DNA of 61,538 nt, from the NCBI GenBank assembly GCA_023397675.1, contig JAEWTV010000137.1, positions 1 to 61,538 on the forward strand. Reading direction: 5' to 3'. Position 1 is the stretch's first letter; every line of letters begins with the position of its first letter. The notes under the pieces were generated by a model that ran no database searches, was not told the DNA's origin, and worked only from the letters and a program-made list of their open reading frames with translations. The DNA is from Bacillota bacterium. GTDB taxonomy: Bacteria > Bacillota > Clostridia > Acetivibrionales > JANLFN01. This document shows positions 25,137 through 33,512 of this stretch, piece by piece. The position numbers and the translations under genes were made by a program.

Positions 25137-26834
25137 CTATTTCGCAGCTACCTTTGCCCATGTATCCTTAAGACCCACTGTACGGTTGAATACAGGAGCA
25201 CCATCTTTTGAAAGTACTGAATCTGCACAGAAGTAACCCATTCTCAAGAATTGATATTTACTTCCAGGAACGGCATTTGCCAGACTTGGCTCTACTTTGG
25301 CATTTTTCAGTATCTCAAGAGAATCCTTTGAAATATAATCGGTAAATGCAACTCCTTCCTTTTCTTCGGAAGGATTTATAACTGAGAACAGGTTGTCATA
25401 TAGCCTTATTTCGGCATCAACAGCATGTTGGGCAGATACCCAATGAATTGTACCTTTTACCTTACGGCCATCCGGAGCATTTCCTCCCCTTGTTTGAGGG
25501 TCGTAAGTACAATGAATTTCCGTTATCTCACCTGTTGCTTCATCCTTTACAATGCTTTCGCACTTTATGAAATAAGCATTTTTAAGACGCACCTCACGTC
25601 CCGGAGAAAGGCGGAAATATTTTGAAGGCGGCTCTTCCATAAAGTCGTCCTGTTCAATATAAATTATCTTAGAAAAAGGCACTTTTCTTGTACCTGAGTT
25701 AGGATCCTCAGGATTGTTTTCAACATCTAATTCCTCTGTTTGGCCATCAGGGTAATTATCAATAACAACTTTTACGGGCTTTAATACAGCCATAACCCTT
25801 TGTGCTGTTGTGTTAAGGTCTTCACGTATACAGTGCTCCAAAAGTGCAAGTTCCACTGTGCTTGAAGTTTTGGCAACACCTATCTTTTCGCAGAAATTCC
25901 TTATTGAAAAAGGAGTATAGCCTCTTCTTCTGAGTCCTGATAAAGTTGGCATTCTTGGGTCATCCCAGCCAGAAACGTAGCCTTCCTTTACAAGAGCCAA
26001 AAGCTTTCTCTTGCTCATAACGGTATTGGTTATATTAAGGCGTGCAAATTCAATCTGTCTTGGCTTTCCATCAAGATCAACATTTCTTATAACCCAGTCA
26101 TAAAGCGGCCTGTGGTCTTCAAATTCAAGAGAGCAAAGTGAATGTGTTATTCCTTCCACCGCATCTTCAATGGGGTGCGCAAAATCATACATCGGGTATA
26201 TACACCATTCATTGCCTGTCCTATGGTGGTTTGCTCTTAAAATTCTATATATAACAGGATCACGCATGTTTATGTTAGGTGACTTCATATCTATTTTTGC
26301 TCTTAAAACCTTAGAGCCGTCGGCAAACTCGCCGTTCTTCATTCTTTCAAACAAATCAAGGTTTTCTTCTACTGAACGGTCTCTGTACGGGCTCTCTTTA
26401 CCAGGCTCTGTAAGTGTTCCTCTATACTCTCTTATCTGGTCAGCTGTAAGGTCGCAGACAAAAGCAAGACCTTTTTTAATCAGCCTTACTGCACATTCGT
26501 ACATTGTCATAAAATATTCAGATGCATAAAAAAGTCCGTCCCACTTGAATCCAAGCCATGCTACGTCTTCCTTAATGGATTCCACATATTCGACGTCTTC
26601 CTTGCTTGGGTTGGTATCGTCAAACCTCAGGTTGCATCTTCCGCCATACTTCTCTGCCGTTCCAAAGTCAATGCATATTGCCTTTGCATGTCCAATGTGC
26701 AGATAACCGTTTGGTTCAGGTGGAAACCTTGTGCATATGTCCTGCGCTTTATATTTACCGTTTTTTATTTCTTCATCTATAGCCTCATGAATAAAATTTG
26801 TGGGTTTAAATACTTCTGCATTGGCTTCTGTCAT
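25137..26834 (-). CDS. glnS: Glutaminyl-tRNA synthetase
   Basis: 565-residue class I synthetase that charges tRNA-Gln directly. It has RFPPEPNGYLHIGHAK (HIGH at 46-49), the KMSKS-like VMSKRKLL, NLRFDDTNPSKED, and the C-terminal beta-barrel anticodon domain. GlnRS is patchy in Firmicutes, most of which make Gln-tRNA through GatCAB; it is thought to have spread by transfer from proteobacterial or eukaryote-like sources. ATG follows GGGAGGGTCCTTTAA. It lies 33 bases downstream of gltX. Confidence 0.95.
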   Translation of the reverse strand: MTEANAEVFKPTNFIHEAIDEEIKNGKYKAQDICTRFPPEPNGYLHIGHAKAICIDFGTAEKYGGRCNLRFDDTNPSKEDVEYVESIKEDVAWLGFKWDGLFYASEYFMTMYECAVRLIKKGLAFVCDLTADQIREYRGTLTEPGKESPYRDRSVEENLDLFERMKNGEFADGSKVLRAKIDMKSPNINMRDPVIYRILRANHHRTGNEWCIYPMYDFAHPIEDAVEGITHSLCSLEFEDHRPLYDWVIRNVDLDGKPRQIEFARLNITNTVMSKRKLLALVKEGYVSGWDDPRMPTLSGLRRRGYTPFSIRNFCEKIGVAKTSSTVELALLEHCIREDLNTTAQRVMAVLKPVKVVIDNYPDGQTEELDVENNPEDPNSGTRKVPFSKIIYIEQDDFMEEPPSKYFRLSPGREVRLKNAYFIKCESIVKDEATGEITEIHCTYDPQTRGGNAPDGRKVKGTIHWVSAQHAVDAEIRLYDNLFSVINPSEEKEGVAFTDYISKDSLEILKNAKVEPSLANAVPGSKYQFLRMGYFCADSVLSKDGAPVFNRTVGLKDTWAKVAAK

Positions 26835-26867
26835 TTAAAGGACCCTCCCATGTCACGGATTATTATA

Positions 26868-28331
26868 TTATTTCAACATTTTTTCAAGCTTATCTATCCC
26901 GGTTTCAATTCTTTTTAACGTCTCTTCCTTACCGAGAATTTCTGCAATCTCAGTTGCACCGCCTGGTGTTACCTGTTTTCCGGAAACAGCGGTTCTTACA
27001 GGCCAAAGTATCTGGCTGTTCTTTATACCCTTTGACTCTACCAAAACCATAAGAGAATTATAAATATTATCATTGTTCCATTCGTCAATACCCTTCAATA
27101 ATTCCAAGGCAAGCTTGAGGCTTTCAAGTGAATTCTCCTCATTTGTTTTCATCTTTTTATGAACATACAGTTCAGTACTGTAATCAGGCAGTTGATCAAA
27201 GAAATCAACGGTAGAAGGTATCTGTCCCAGTACCTCTGTTCTTGCTTGAAGAACATTGCTTACCTTTCTGAAATCAACACTTTCGTTTTTTATGCCCTGT
27301 CTTATAAATGGTTCAGCTATTTTAAAGAATTCTTCCTGGCTCTTTTTTCTTATATATTCACCGTTCATCCAGTTGAGCTTGTTTATATCAAATACTGCAG
27401 GTGATTTGCTCAATCCATCGAGAGAAAATTCCCTTATAAGGTCATCCAGTGAAAAGATTTCTTCTGTACCTCCGGGGCTCCACCCAAGCAGTGCAATATA
27501 GTTCACAACAGCTTCAGCAATATAACCCATGGACAATAAATCCTCAAATGAAGGATCCCCTGCCCTTTTACTGAGTTTTTCAGTAGGTGATTTCATTATA
27601 GGAGGAAGATGGATATACGTAGGTATCTCCCAGTTGAAAGCCTTATATAAAAGATTGTATTTTGGTGTCGATGAAAGGTATTCATTACCTCTAATAACAT
27701 GGGTAATCTTCATAAGGTGATCATCTACAACATTTGCAAAATTATATGTTGGAAGTCCATCTGATTTCATCATAACCTGATCGTCAAGAGTGTTATTCTC
27801 AACAGTCAGGGTGCCATATACAGCGTCATCAAAGCTTGTAGTTCCTTCAGTGGGTACATTCTGCCTTATTACAAAAGGCTCGCCTGCAGCAATCCTTTTT
27901 TCCGCCTCTTCAATGCTTAAATTACTACAGTGCTTGTCATATTTAAATACCCTGCCTTCTTTTTCATACTGCTCCTTAAGTGTAGAAAGCCTTTCCTGCG
28001 TACAGAAGCAATAATAAGCAGAGCCGTTTTTAACCAGCTGTTTTGCATAGTCCATGTATAATGACTTTCTCTCACTCTGTACATAAGGACCATATTCTCC
28101 GCCTATATCAGGGCCTTCGTCATGTATTATACCGGCGAGCTTTAAAGACTTATATATAACTTCCACAGCACCTTCCACATAACGCTTCTGGTCAGTGTCT
28201 TCAATTCTAAGAATAAACTTTCCCCCGTGTGATTTTGTTATAAGATACTCATATAACGCAGTACGCAGGTTCCCAATATGCATGTACCCCGTAGGACTTG
28301 GAGCAAATCTCGTTCTAACCTCTGTAGCCAT
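26868..28331 (-). CDS. gltX: Glutamyl-tRNA synthetase
   Basis: 487-residue class I synthetase with RFAPSPTGYMHIGNLRTALY (HIGN at 18-21) and EKLSKRAGDPSFEDL, the KMSKS equivalent. A helical anticodon-binding domain fills the C-terminal third. ATG follows GGAGAAAAGTAAT. It is followed directly by glnS, so both synthetases are probably made from one mRNA. No T-box leader is apparent upstream. Confidence 0.95.
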   Translation of the reverse strand: MATEVRTRFAPSPTGYMHIGNLRTALYEYLITKSHGGKFILRIEDTDQKRYVEGAVEVIYKSLKLAGIIHDEGPDIGGEYGPYVQSERKSLYMDYAKQLVKNGSAYYCFCTQERLSTLKEQYEKEGRVFKYDKHCSNLSIEEAEKRIAAGEPFVIRQNVPTEGTTSFDDAVYGTLTVENNTLDDQVMMKSDGLPTYNFANVVDDHLMKITHVIRGNEYLSSTPKYNLLYKAFNWEIPTYIHLPPIMKSPTEKLSKRAGDPSFEDLLSMGYIAEAVVNYIALLGWSPGGTEEIFSLDDLIREFSLDGLSKSPAVFDINKLNWMNGEYIRKKSQEEFFKIAEPFIRQGIKNESVDFRKVSNVLQARTEVLGQIPSTVDFFDQLPDYSTELYVHKKMKTNEENSLESLKLALELLKGIDEWNNDNIYNSLMVLVESKGIKNSQILWPVRTAVSGKQVTPGGATEIAEILGKEETLKRIETGIDKLEKMLK

Positions 28332-28491
28332 ATTACTTTTCTCCTTGATTTATTTAACTTTTAAATATTATACCAGAATACTCCCTTAAATAAACAATTA
28401 TAGCAATTATGTATCTTTATTTATATTATTATATACTTTAAATACAAAAACTCAAGGGTATCGGGCTCTCTCGTCTATGTGACATTTCCTG

Positions 28492-28524
28492 TAAAACAAA
28501 AAATAAGAGAGCTATAAGCTCTCT
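28492..28524 (-). terminator. Terminator after the PilZ gene
   Basis: An 8-base-pair stem AGAGAGCT/AGCTCTCT (28506-28524) followed on the minus strand by TATTTTTTG. Confidence 0.75.
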
Positions 28525-28527
28525 CGT

Positions 28528-29148
28528 CTATTTTATACTTTTAAGCCTTCTTATGGCTTCCTCGTGTTCTAACTTAAGCCTTTTTAAATACTCTTTCATA
28601 AAATTCATCGAATTGGAATCAGTATAAATTATTCCAAGACCATATTCGTAAAAATTGGGCCCGGCAATTTTTCTAATAATATTCGTGTTGAAGAAAACCA
28701 TTGATTTATCCATATAAATAGCAATATCAATTAATTCTCCTGCTTCAAGATCAGCTTTTGTATATACCAGCATGCCATAAAAGCTGATATCCTTAATTGT
28801 TGCAAGGTACTTTTTGCCGTTTTCCCGAAGCTTTATATCTGCATAAAGCGATACCGGATACCTTTCTTCTCTTCTTCGGTTGGCCCCTACATCCACCCTG
28901 TCTATTTTAAGCCTGACTGTATTTCCTGATATATCTATATCATCAATAATACTGCCATAAATATATATGTCTTCACCTGACTCATAGCCAAACACTACCG
29001 GGTCTCCTATCAAAAAGTTCATGAGGGCAAATTCTTTAGTAAGACTGACAGTTACAGCATTCTCATCTACTTTCAGAACAATGCTTTTAAAGGGAGATAA
29101 ACCCGAGTAATGTCTTACTGCAATTATATCGTCTTTTTGTAAATACAT
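28528..29148 (-). CDS. PilZ-domain c-di-GMP-binding protein (YcgR-like)
   Basis: 206 residues. An N-terminal YcgR-N-like beta domain (1-85) precedes a PilZ domain with the c-di-GMP motif R-x3-R at Arg92/Arg96 (RREERYPVS) and D-x-S-x2-G at Asp120-Gly125 (DISFYGM). YcgR-type proteins slow the flagellar motor when c-di-GMP is high. No diguanylate cyclase or flagellar gene is adjacent. ATG follows AAGGTGGTATACAAAA. It is monocistronic, with its own terminator. Confidence 0.85.
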   Translation of the reverse strand: MYLQKDDIIAVRHYSGLSPFKSIVLKVDENAVTVSLTKEFALMNFLIGDPVVFGYESGEDIYIYGSIIDDIDISGNTVRLKIDRVDVGANRRREERYPVSLYADIKLRENGKKYLATIKDISFYGMLVYTKADLEAGELIDIAIYMDKSMVFFNTNIIRKIAGPNFYEYGLGIIYTDSNSMNFMKEYLKRLKLEHEEAIRRLKSIK

Positions 29149-29219
29149 TTTTGTATACCACCTTAGAAAAGAGTACGTATATTACTTGATTTACCGATAA
29201 AACATTGAAAATCAGGTTA

Positions 29220-30614
29220 TTACTTTTTATTTTTTATATACTCGTCAATCGCTTTTGCGGCCTTTTTACCTGCACCCATGGCAAGAATAACGGTAGCTGC
29301 ACCAGTTACAGTATCTCCTCCGGCATAAACACCTTCCTTACTTGTTGCTCCTGTTTCCTCATCTGCAATAATTCCGCCCCATTTCTGAGTTTCCAGACCA
29401 GGTGTGGTTGATTTTATAAGTGGATTTGGGCTTTGACCGATAGCTATTACAACAGTATCCACATCAACTATGTGTTCTGAGCCTTCTTTGGTAACAGGTC
29501 TTCTTCTGCCTGATGCATCAGGTTCGCCAAGCTCCATTTCGGTACATTCTATTCCTTTAACCCATCCGTCGTCAGTGCCTACTACCCTTGTTGGGTTTGT
29601 CAAAAGCTTGAATATAATACCCTCTTCTTTTGCATGGTGAACTTCTTCAAGTCTTGCAGGCATTTCTTCCTCAGACCTTCTGTAAACAATATATACTTTT
29701 TCTGCCCCAAGTCTCTTTGCGCAGCGTGCAGCATCCATTGCAACATTTCCACCACCAACAACTGCTACGCTGTTCCCAACTCTTACAGGAGTATCTGTTT
29801 CAGGGAATTTATAAGCCTTCATCAAGTTAACCCTTGTTAAAAATTCATTAGCAGAGTAAACACCATTGAGGTTTTCGCCCGGTATTCCCAAAAAGCTGGG
29901 CAACCCTGCTCCTGTACCCACGAATATTGCTTCGTAGCCTTCCTCAATCAATTCATCCAGCGAAAAAACCTTGCCAATAACCATATTGGTTTTTATATCA
30001 ACACCCAAATACTTGAGAGCATCGATTTCCTTTTGAACAAGCTGTTTCGGAAGTCTGAATTCAGGTATTCCATACATCAAAACACCACCGGGGGCATGAA
30101 AAGCTTCAAAAACGGTCACATCGTAGCCCATCTTTGCAAGGTCTCCTGCACAGGTCAGCCCTGCTGGTCCCGAACCTATAACCGCTACCTTTTTACCGTT
30201 TTTCTTTATATCTTCCTGTTTAAGCTTTCTGTTAGCCATATACCAGTCTGAAACAAATCTTTCAAGACGACCTATACCAACAGATTCACCCTTTTTGGCA
30301 CGTACACAGAATTTTTCGCACTGTGATTCCTGCGGGCAAACCCTTCCGCATACGGCAGGAAGGCTGTTGGTTTGTTTAACCTTCTCATAGGCTTCTTCAA
30401 ATTTACCTTCTGCAACAAGTTTAATAAAATCAGGTATATTTACATTTACAGGGCAGCCTTCCATACAAGGTTTGTGTTTACACTGAAGACATCTCTGAGC
30501 TTCTTCTATAGCCTGCTGTTCCCCATACCCAAGAGCAACCTCTAAAAAGTTTTTATTTCTTACGTTAGGGTCCTGCTCAGGCATTTTTACTTTATCTAAT
30601 GACATATTAGGCAT
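29220..30614 (-). CDS. nfnB: NfnB subunit: NADP-dependent ferredoxin:NAD oxidoreductase large subunit
   Basis: 464 residues, homologous to the glutamate synthase small subunit. With NfnA it forms the electron-bifurcating transhydrogenase linking NADPH to NADH plus reduced ferredoxin. Cys42/45/50/54 (CLQCKHKPCMEGCP) and Cys89/93/99/103 bind FeS clusters; GSGPAGLTCAGDLAKMG binds FAD and VGGGNVAMDAARCAKRLG binds NADP(H). An ATG at 30650 is also in frame, but the ATG at 30614 follows TTGGGGGTG and overlaps nfnA by 8 bases, as expected for coupling. Glutamate synthase is less likely because no large gltB subunit is adjacent and nfnA is. Confidence 0.92.
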   Translation of the reverse strand: MPNMSLDKVKMPEQDPNVRNKNFLEVALGYGEQQAIEEAQRCLQCKHKPCMEGCPVNVNIPDFIKLVAEGKFEEAYEKVKQTNSLPAVCGRVCPQESQCEKFCVRAKKGESVGIGRLERFVSDWYMANRKLKQEDIKKNGKKVAVIGSGPAGLTCAGDLAKMGYDVTVFEAFHAPGGVLMYGIPEFRLPKQLVQKEIDALKYLGVDIKTNMVIGKVFSLDELIEEGYEAIFVGTGAGLPSFLGIPGENLNGVYSANEFLTRVNLMKAYKFPETDTPVRVGNSVAVVGGGNVAMDAARCAKRLGAEKVYIVYRRSEEEMPARLEEVHHAKEEGIIFKLLTNPTRVVGTDDGWVKGIECTEMELGEPDASGRRRPVTKEGSEHIVDVDTVVIAIGQSPNPLIKSTTPGLETQKWGGIIADEETGATSKEGVYAGGDTVTGAATVILAMGAGKKAAKAIDEYIKNKK

Positions 30615-31452
30615 TTTTTGCACCCCCAAGTCTACACTCATGCTGTTCAACCGACTGTTTTTCCTCTTTCTTGTACATAAGCTGACGTCTCATAGCTTCA
30701 TCAAAATCAACTTCGTGTCCATCAAAATCAGGGCCGTCCACGCAGGCAAACTTAACCTTTCCACCGACTGTAACTCTGCAGCCGCCGCACATTCCAGTGC
30801 CATCTATCATAACCGGGTTCATGCTGACAACTGTTTTTATTCCATATTCCTTGGTAAGCTTGCAAACCATTTTCATCATAATCAATGGACCAATTGCAAT
30901 TACAAGGTCATATTTTGCTCCATCTTCAATAAGCTTTTTAAGAATATCGGTTACGAAGCCCTTGTTTCCGTTAGAACCATCATCGGTAGCTACAAACAGC
31001 TTACTGCTCGCAGCCTTCATTTTATCTTCAAGAATTATAAGATCCTTGTTTCTGAACCCTACTATCGAGTCCACTTCAACTCCCATTGAATGAAGCTTTT
31101 TAGCCTGCGGGTAAGCTATTGCCGTTCCCAAACCTCCGCCTACAACTGCGACCTTTTTTAAACCTTCAAAATGGGAAGCTATCCCCAAAGGTCCTACAAA
31201 ATCAAGGAGTTCATCCCCCTCATTAAGTAAACCCAATTCTCTGGTTGTCTTACCTACTTCCTGGAATATTATTGTTACTGTTCCCTTTTCTCTATCAAAG
31301 TCAGCAACAGTAAGGGGAATGCGTTCTCCATTTTCATCTATTCGGAGTATTATAAATTGTCCAGGTTCTGCTTTTCTTGCTATATGTGGTGGTTCGATTT
31401 CCATGAGCTTAACCTGTGCATTTAATACTTCCTTTTTTAATATTTTAAACAT
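30607..31452 (-). CDS. nfnA: NfnA subunit: ferredoxin:NAD oxidoreductase small subunit
   Basis: 281 residues resembling dihydroorotate dehydrogenase electron-transfer subunits: a flavin domain (GQFIILRIDENGERIPLTVAD), a nucleotide site (VAVVGGGLGTAIAYPQAK) and a C-terminal [2Fe-2S] site (GTGMCGGCRVTV ... FACVDGPDFDG). It carries the bifurcating NfnAB reaction together with NfnB. A TTG at 31458 is also in frame; the ATG at 31452 is better spaced from GAGAGGTGG. The promoter is at 31497-31525. Confidence 0.92.
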   Translation of the reverse strand: MFKILKKEVLNAQVKLMEIEPPHIARKAEPGQFIILRIDENGERIPLTVADFDREKGTVTIIFQEVGKTTRELGLLNEGDELLDFVGPLGIASHFEGLKKVAVVGGGLGTAIAYPQAKKLHSMGVEVDSIVGFRNKDLIILEDKMKAASSKLFVATDDGSNGNKGFVTDILKKLIEDGAKYDLVIAIGPLIMMKMVCKLTKEYGIKTVVSMNPVMIDGTGMCGGCRVTVGGKVKFACVDGPDFDGHEVDFDEAMRRQLMYKKEEKQSVEQHECRLGGAKNA

Positions 31453-31496
31453 TTTCAACCACCTCTCAGAAGAATGACAACTAATTCACAAAATCT

Positions 31497-31525
31497 ATTT
31501 TATATCCCATGCATTTTTAAGTCAA
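31497..31525 (-). promoter_or_regulatory. Sigma-A promoter of nfnAB
   Basis: TTGACT (31520-31525) and TAAAAT (31497-31502) on the minus strand, 17 bases apart, about 45 bases before the nfnA start. Confidence 0.75.
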
Positions 31526-31534
31526 CCTGATTGA

Positions 31535-31589
31535 TTTGACGCATATGATGTGATATTTTAAATATAACATAAAGTTTGACGCATCACAT
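31535..31589. promoter_or_regulatory. Direct and inverted repeats in the nfnA-metF divergent region
   Basis: TTTGACGCAT occurs at 31535-31544 and 31575-31584, exactly 40 bases apart. ATGTGAT (31548-31554) and ATCACAT (31583-31589) are inverted copies. The spacing (about four helical turns) suggests binding of a regulator to the metF control region; each direct repeat also carries a TTGACG that could act as a -35 element. No -10 element matches convincingly. Confidence 0.45.
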
Positions 31590-31642
31590 TAAAAGGTAAA
31601 AATTTCTCTTAATTAATTTATAATTAAAGTTTGGGTGTAAAA

Positions 31643-32506
31643 ATGAAAATAAAAGAGCTTTTTAAATTAAAAAAACCGGTTATTGCATTTGAAATATTCC
31701 CGCCAAAGCCTGATGTACCCGTAGAAACAGTATATGAATCGCTGGAACAGTTCAAGGACTTAAAGCCTGATTATATAAGCGTTACATATGGGGCAGGCGG
31801 CAGCAAAAAAGGAAGAACGACCGAAATAGCTTCAAGAATAAAAAACAACTATGGTATTGAAAGCATGACCCATTTCACTTGTGTAGGCCATACTTTGGAA
31901 CAAATAGATAACCTTCTTGAGCAAATGAAACAGAATAAGCTTGAAAACATCCTTGCCTTGAGAGGGGATGCCCCTGCTGACTGTCCGGACTTTGACTTCA
32001 GTAAGGGAATATATTGCCACGCTTCAGAGCTTATAACTCATATCAAGGCAAAAGGTGATTTCTGTATTGCAGCCGCTGCCTATGTTGAGGGACACCCTGA
32101 ATGCAGCCGTATCAAAGACGACTTAAGAAATCTTAAAACAAAGGTTGATCAGGGCGTAGACTTTTTACTTACACAGTTATTCTTTGATAATAGGCTTTAT
32201 TATGATTTTTTGGATAAGGCGGCTTCAATGAACATTAACTGTCCAATAATGCCTGGCATAATGCCTGTTTTCAGCAGTCAAATAAAAACCATGACCGCAC
32301 GCAGCGGCTGTTCGATACCTGCAAAACTTATTCTTATGATGGATAAATATCAGGACAGTCCCGACGATCTTCGCAAGGCCGGAATAGAGTATGCAGCACT
32401 CCAAATCCGTGATCTGGTTGACAATGGTGCTGCAGGTGTTCATATCTATACAATGAACAGGCCTAAATCAACAGAAGAGATTCTTAAGCAGGCGGGACTT
32501 GTTTAA
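31643..32506 (+). CDS. metF: Methylenetetrahydrofolate reductase
   Basis: 287 residues. Reduces 5,10-methylene-THF to 5-methyl-THF for methionine synthesis, or in the methyl branch of acetyl-CoA chemistry. Typical are FEIFPPKPDVPVE, PDYISVTYGAGGSKKGRT, ALRGDAP, AAAYVEGHPE (FAD site) and QLFFDNRLYYDF. A TTG at 31631 is in frame, but the ATG at 31643 follows GGGTGTAAAA. It is alone on the plus strand, diverging from nfnAB and convergent with pdaA, whose stop abuts it. No S-box or cobalamin riboswitch is visible upstream. Confidence 0.94.
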   Translation: MKIKELFKLKKPVIAFEIFPPKPDVPVETVYESLEQFKDLKPDYISVTYGAGGSKKGRTTEIASRIKNNYGIESMTHFTCVGHTLEQIDNLLEQMKQNKLENILALRGDAPADCPDFDFSKGIYCHASELITHIKAKGDFCIAAAAYVEGHPECSRIKDDLRNLKTKVDQGVDFLLTQLFFDNRLYYDFLDKAASMNINCPIMPGIMPVFSSQIKTMTARSGCSIPAKLILMMDKYQDSPDDLRKAGIEYAALQIRDLVDNGAAGVHIYTMNRPKSTEEILKQAGLV

Positions 32507-33430
32507 TTACAAATCAAACGGTACTATTTCATATCCCTGTTCACGAATGCCCTTGATAATTCTATCCAGGGCTTCTGCATTGTCCTTTGATACAGCATGC
32601 AGCAGAAGAACCGCTCCATTATGTAAATGACTCATAACCATATTATAGGCATGATCCGCTCCCTGCTGTTTGTTTACATCATAATCGGCATATGCAAAGC
32701 TCCAGAAAACGGTCTTATATCCCAATTCATGTGCAGCTTCAAGCGTTCTTGCGCTGTATTCTCCCTTTGGCGGTCTCATATAATTAAACCCCTTGCCAAA
32801 AACAGCTTTAAACTGCTTTTCAAGCCCGCTCATTTCATAATTGAGCTTGTCCAAAGACATTTCAGGAAGTGATGGGTGGTTAATAGTATGGTTGCCGACT
32901 GTATGACCTTCATCAAGCATTCTTTTTACAAGCTTTTGCTCTGTCTTAAGGTAAGGACCTGTAATAAAAAACAAAGCTTTCACGTCATTCTTTTTAAGTG
33001 TATCAAGGATCATTGGGGTATATCCGTTTTCATACCCTTCATCAAAAGTCAGGTATATAACCTTTTTAGACGTGTCTCCAACCCAGACAGCATTATATTT
33101 TGACGTAAGTTTATTTGCATAACCCGGTATTCCCGGAGTCTCTCGTTTTGTATTAAGCCTGAGCTCCCAGGCATATCTGGTATTATCCAGTTTCCCTAAA
33201 GCAGAGCTATCAAGGCTTAATTTCTTATCCACATCAGGCTGCTTACTGACAGGACTAACCTGAGGTTGTGAGTCGGCAAGCTTAACAGTCCTGTCCCCCT
33301 CGACCCTATGAAAAGCAGGCTGTACAGCATCCCCAACTTTTACCGTCAAAACCGCACTATTACCGGCACAGTCTGAAAGAAGCAGAGATATTGAAATTAA
33401 AAGTATGGTGAAACATAAACGATTAGCCAA
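32507..33430 (-). CDS. pdaA: PdaA-like polysaccharide deacetylase (muramic delta-lactam formation)
   Basis: 307 residues with a hydrophobic leader (lipobox-like LSDC near 20) and a NodB domain: TFDEGYENGYT, GNHTINHP with the metal histidines, RPPKGEYS, and LLHAVSKDN. TFDxGYENG is typical of PdaA, which removes the acetyl from MurNAc in spore cortex so that muramic delta-lactam can form for germination lysins. The motif-1 second acidic residue is Glu (DE) rather than Asp. The start is TTG at the edge of an inverted repeat (33431-33476). The promoter is at 33479-33508. Its position close to spoIVFA/FB supports a sporulation role. Confidence 0.9.
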   Translation of the reverse strand: MANRLCFTILLISISLLLSDCAGNSAVLTVKVGDAVQPAFHRVEGDRTVKLADSQPQVSPVSKQPDVDKKLSLDSSALGKLDNTRYAWELRLNTKRETPGIPGYANKLTSKYNAVWVGDTSKKVIYLTFDEGYENGYTPMILDTLKKNDVKALFFITGPYLKTEQKLVKRMLDEGHTVGNHTINHPSLPEMSLDKLNYEMSGLEKQFKAVFGKGFNYMRPPKGEYSARTLEAAHELGYKTVFWSFAYADYDVNKQQGADHAYNMVMSHLHNGAVLLLHAVSKDNAEALDRIIKGIREQGYEIVPFDL

Positions 33431-33476
33431 AGGTAGATCTTCCTTTATATATAATTAAAAAGCATGTGATCTACCT
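33431..33476. promoter_or_regulatory. 9-bp inverted repeat spanning the pdaA ribosome binding site
   Basis: AGGTAGATC (33431-33439) and GATCTACCT (33468-33476) are perfect inverted copies, 28 bases apart. The minus-strand ribosome binding site GGAAG lies at the edge of the start-proximal arm, and the TTG start follows that arm. The arms could bind a dimeric repressor, or form an RNA hairpin hiding the start if transcription begins early enough. Confidence 0.5.
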
Positions 33477-33478
33477 AT

Positions 33479-33508
33479 ATTATAAATAAAAATCGCACCA
33501 TTTGACAA
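33479..33508 (-). promoter_or_regulatory. Sigma-A-like promoter of pdaA
   Basis: TTGTCA (33503-33508) and TATAAT (33479-33484) with an 18-base spacer on the minus strand. The predicted start of transcription, about 33472, falls inside one arm of the inverted repeat. A forespore sigma would have been expected for pdaA; no good match was seen. Confidence 0.55.
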
Positions 33509-33512
33509 TTGT

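Noticed and set aside
28332..28440. T-box leader before gltX
   Set aside because: The sequence is too short and lacks the T-box word TGGNACCGCG.
28465..28531. Direct repeat GCTCTCTCGTCTAT (28465-28478 and 28518-28531) near the PilZ terminator
   Set aside because: Second copy is part of the terminator region and PilZ 3' end; probably a local duplication with no further sign of function.
29220..31452. Glutamate synthase small subunit
   Set aside because: The NfnA-like gene directly upstream, and the absence of an adjacent large subunit, point to NfnAB instead.
31460..31642. S-box or other methionine riboswitch before metF
   Set aside because: No conserved junction or terminator could be recognised; only short repeats are visible.
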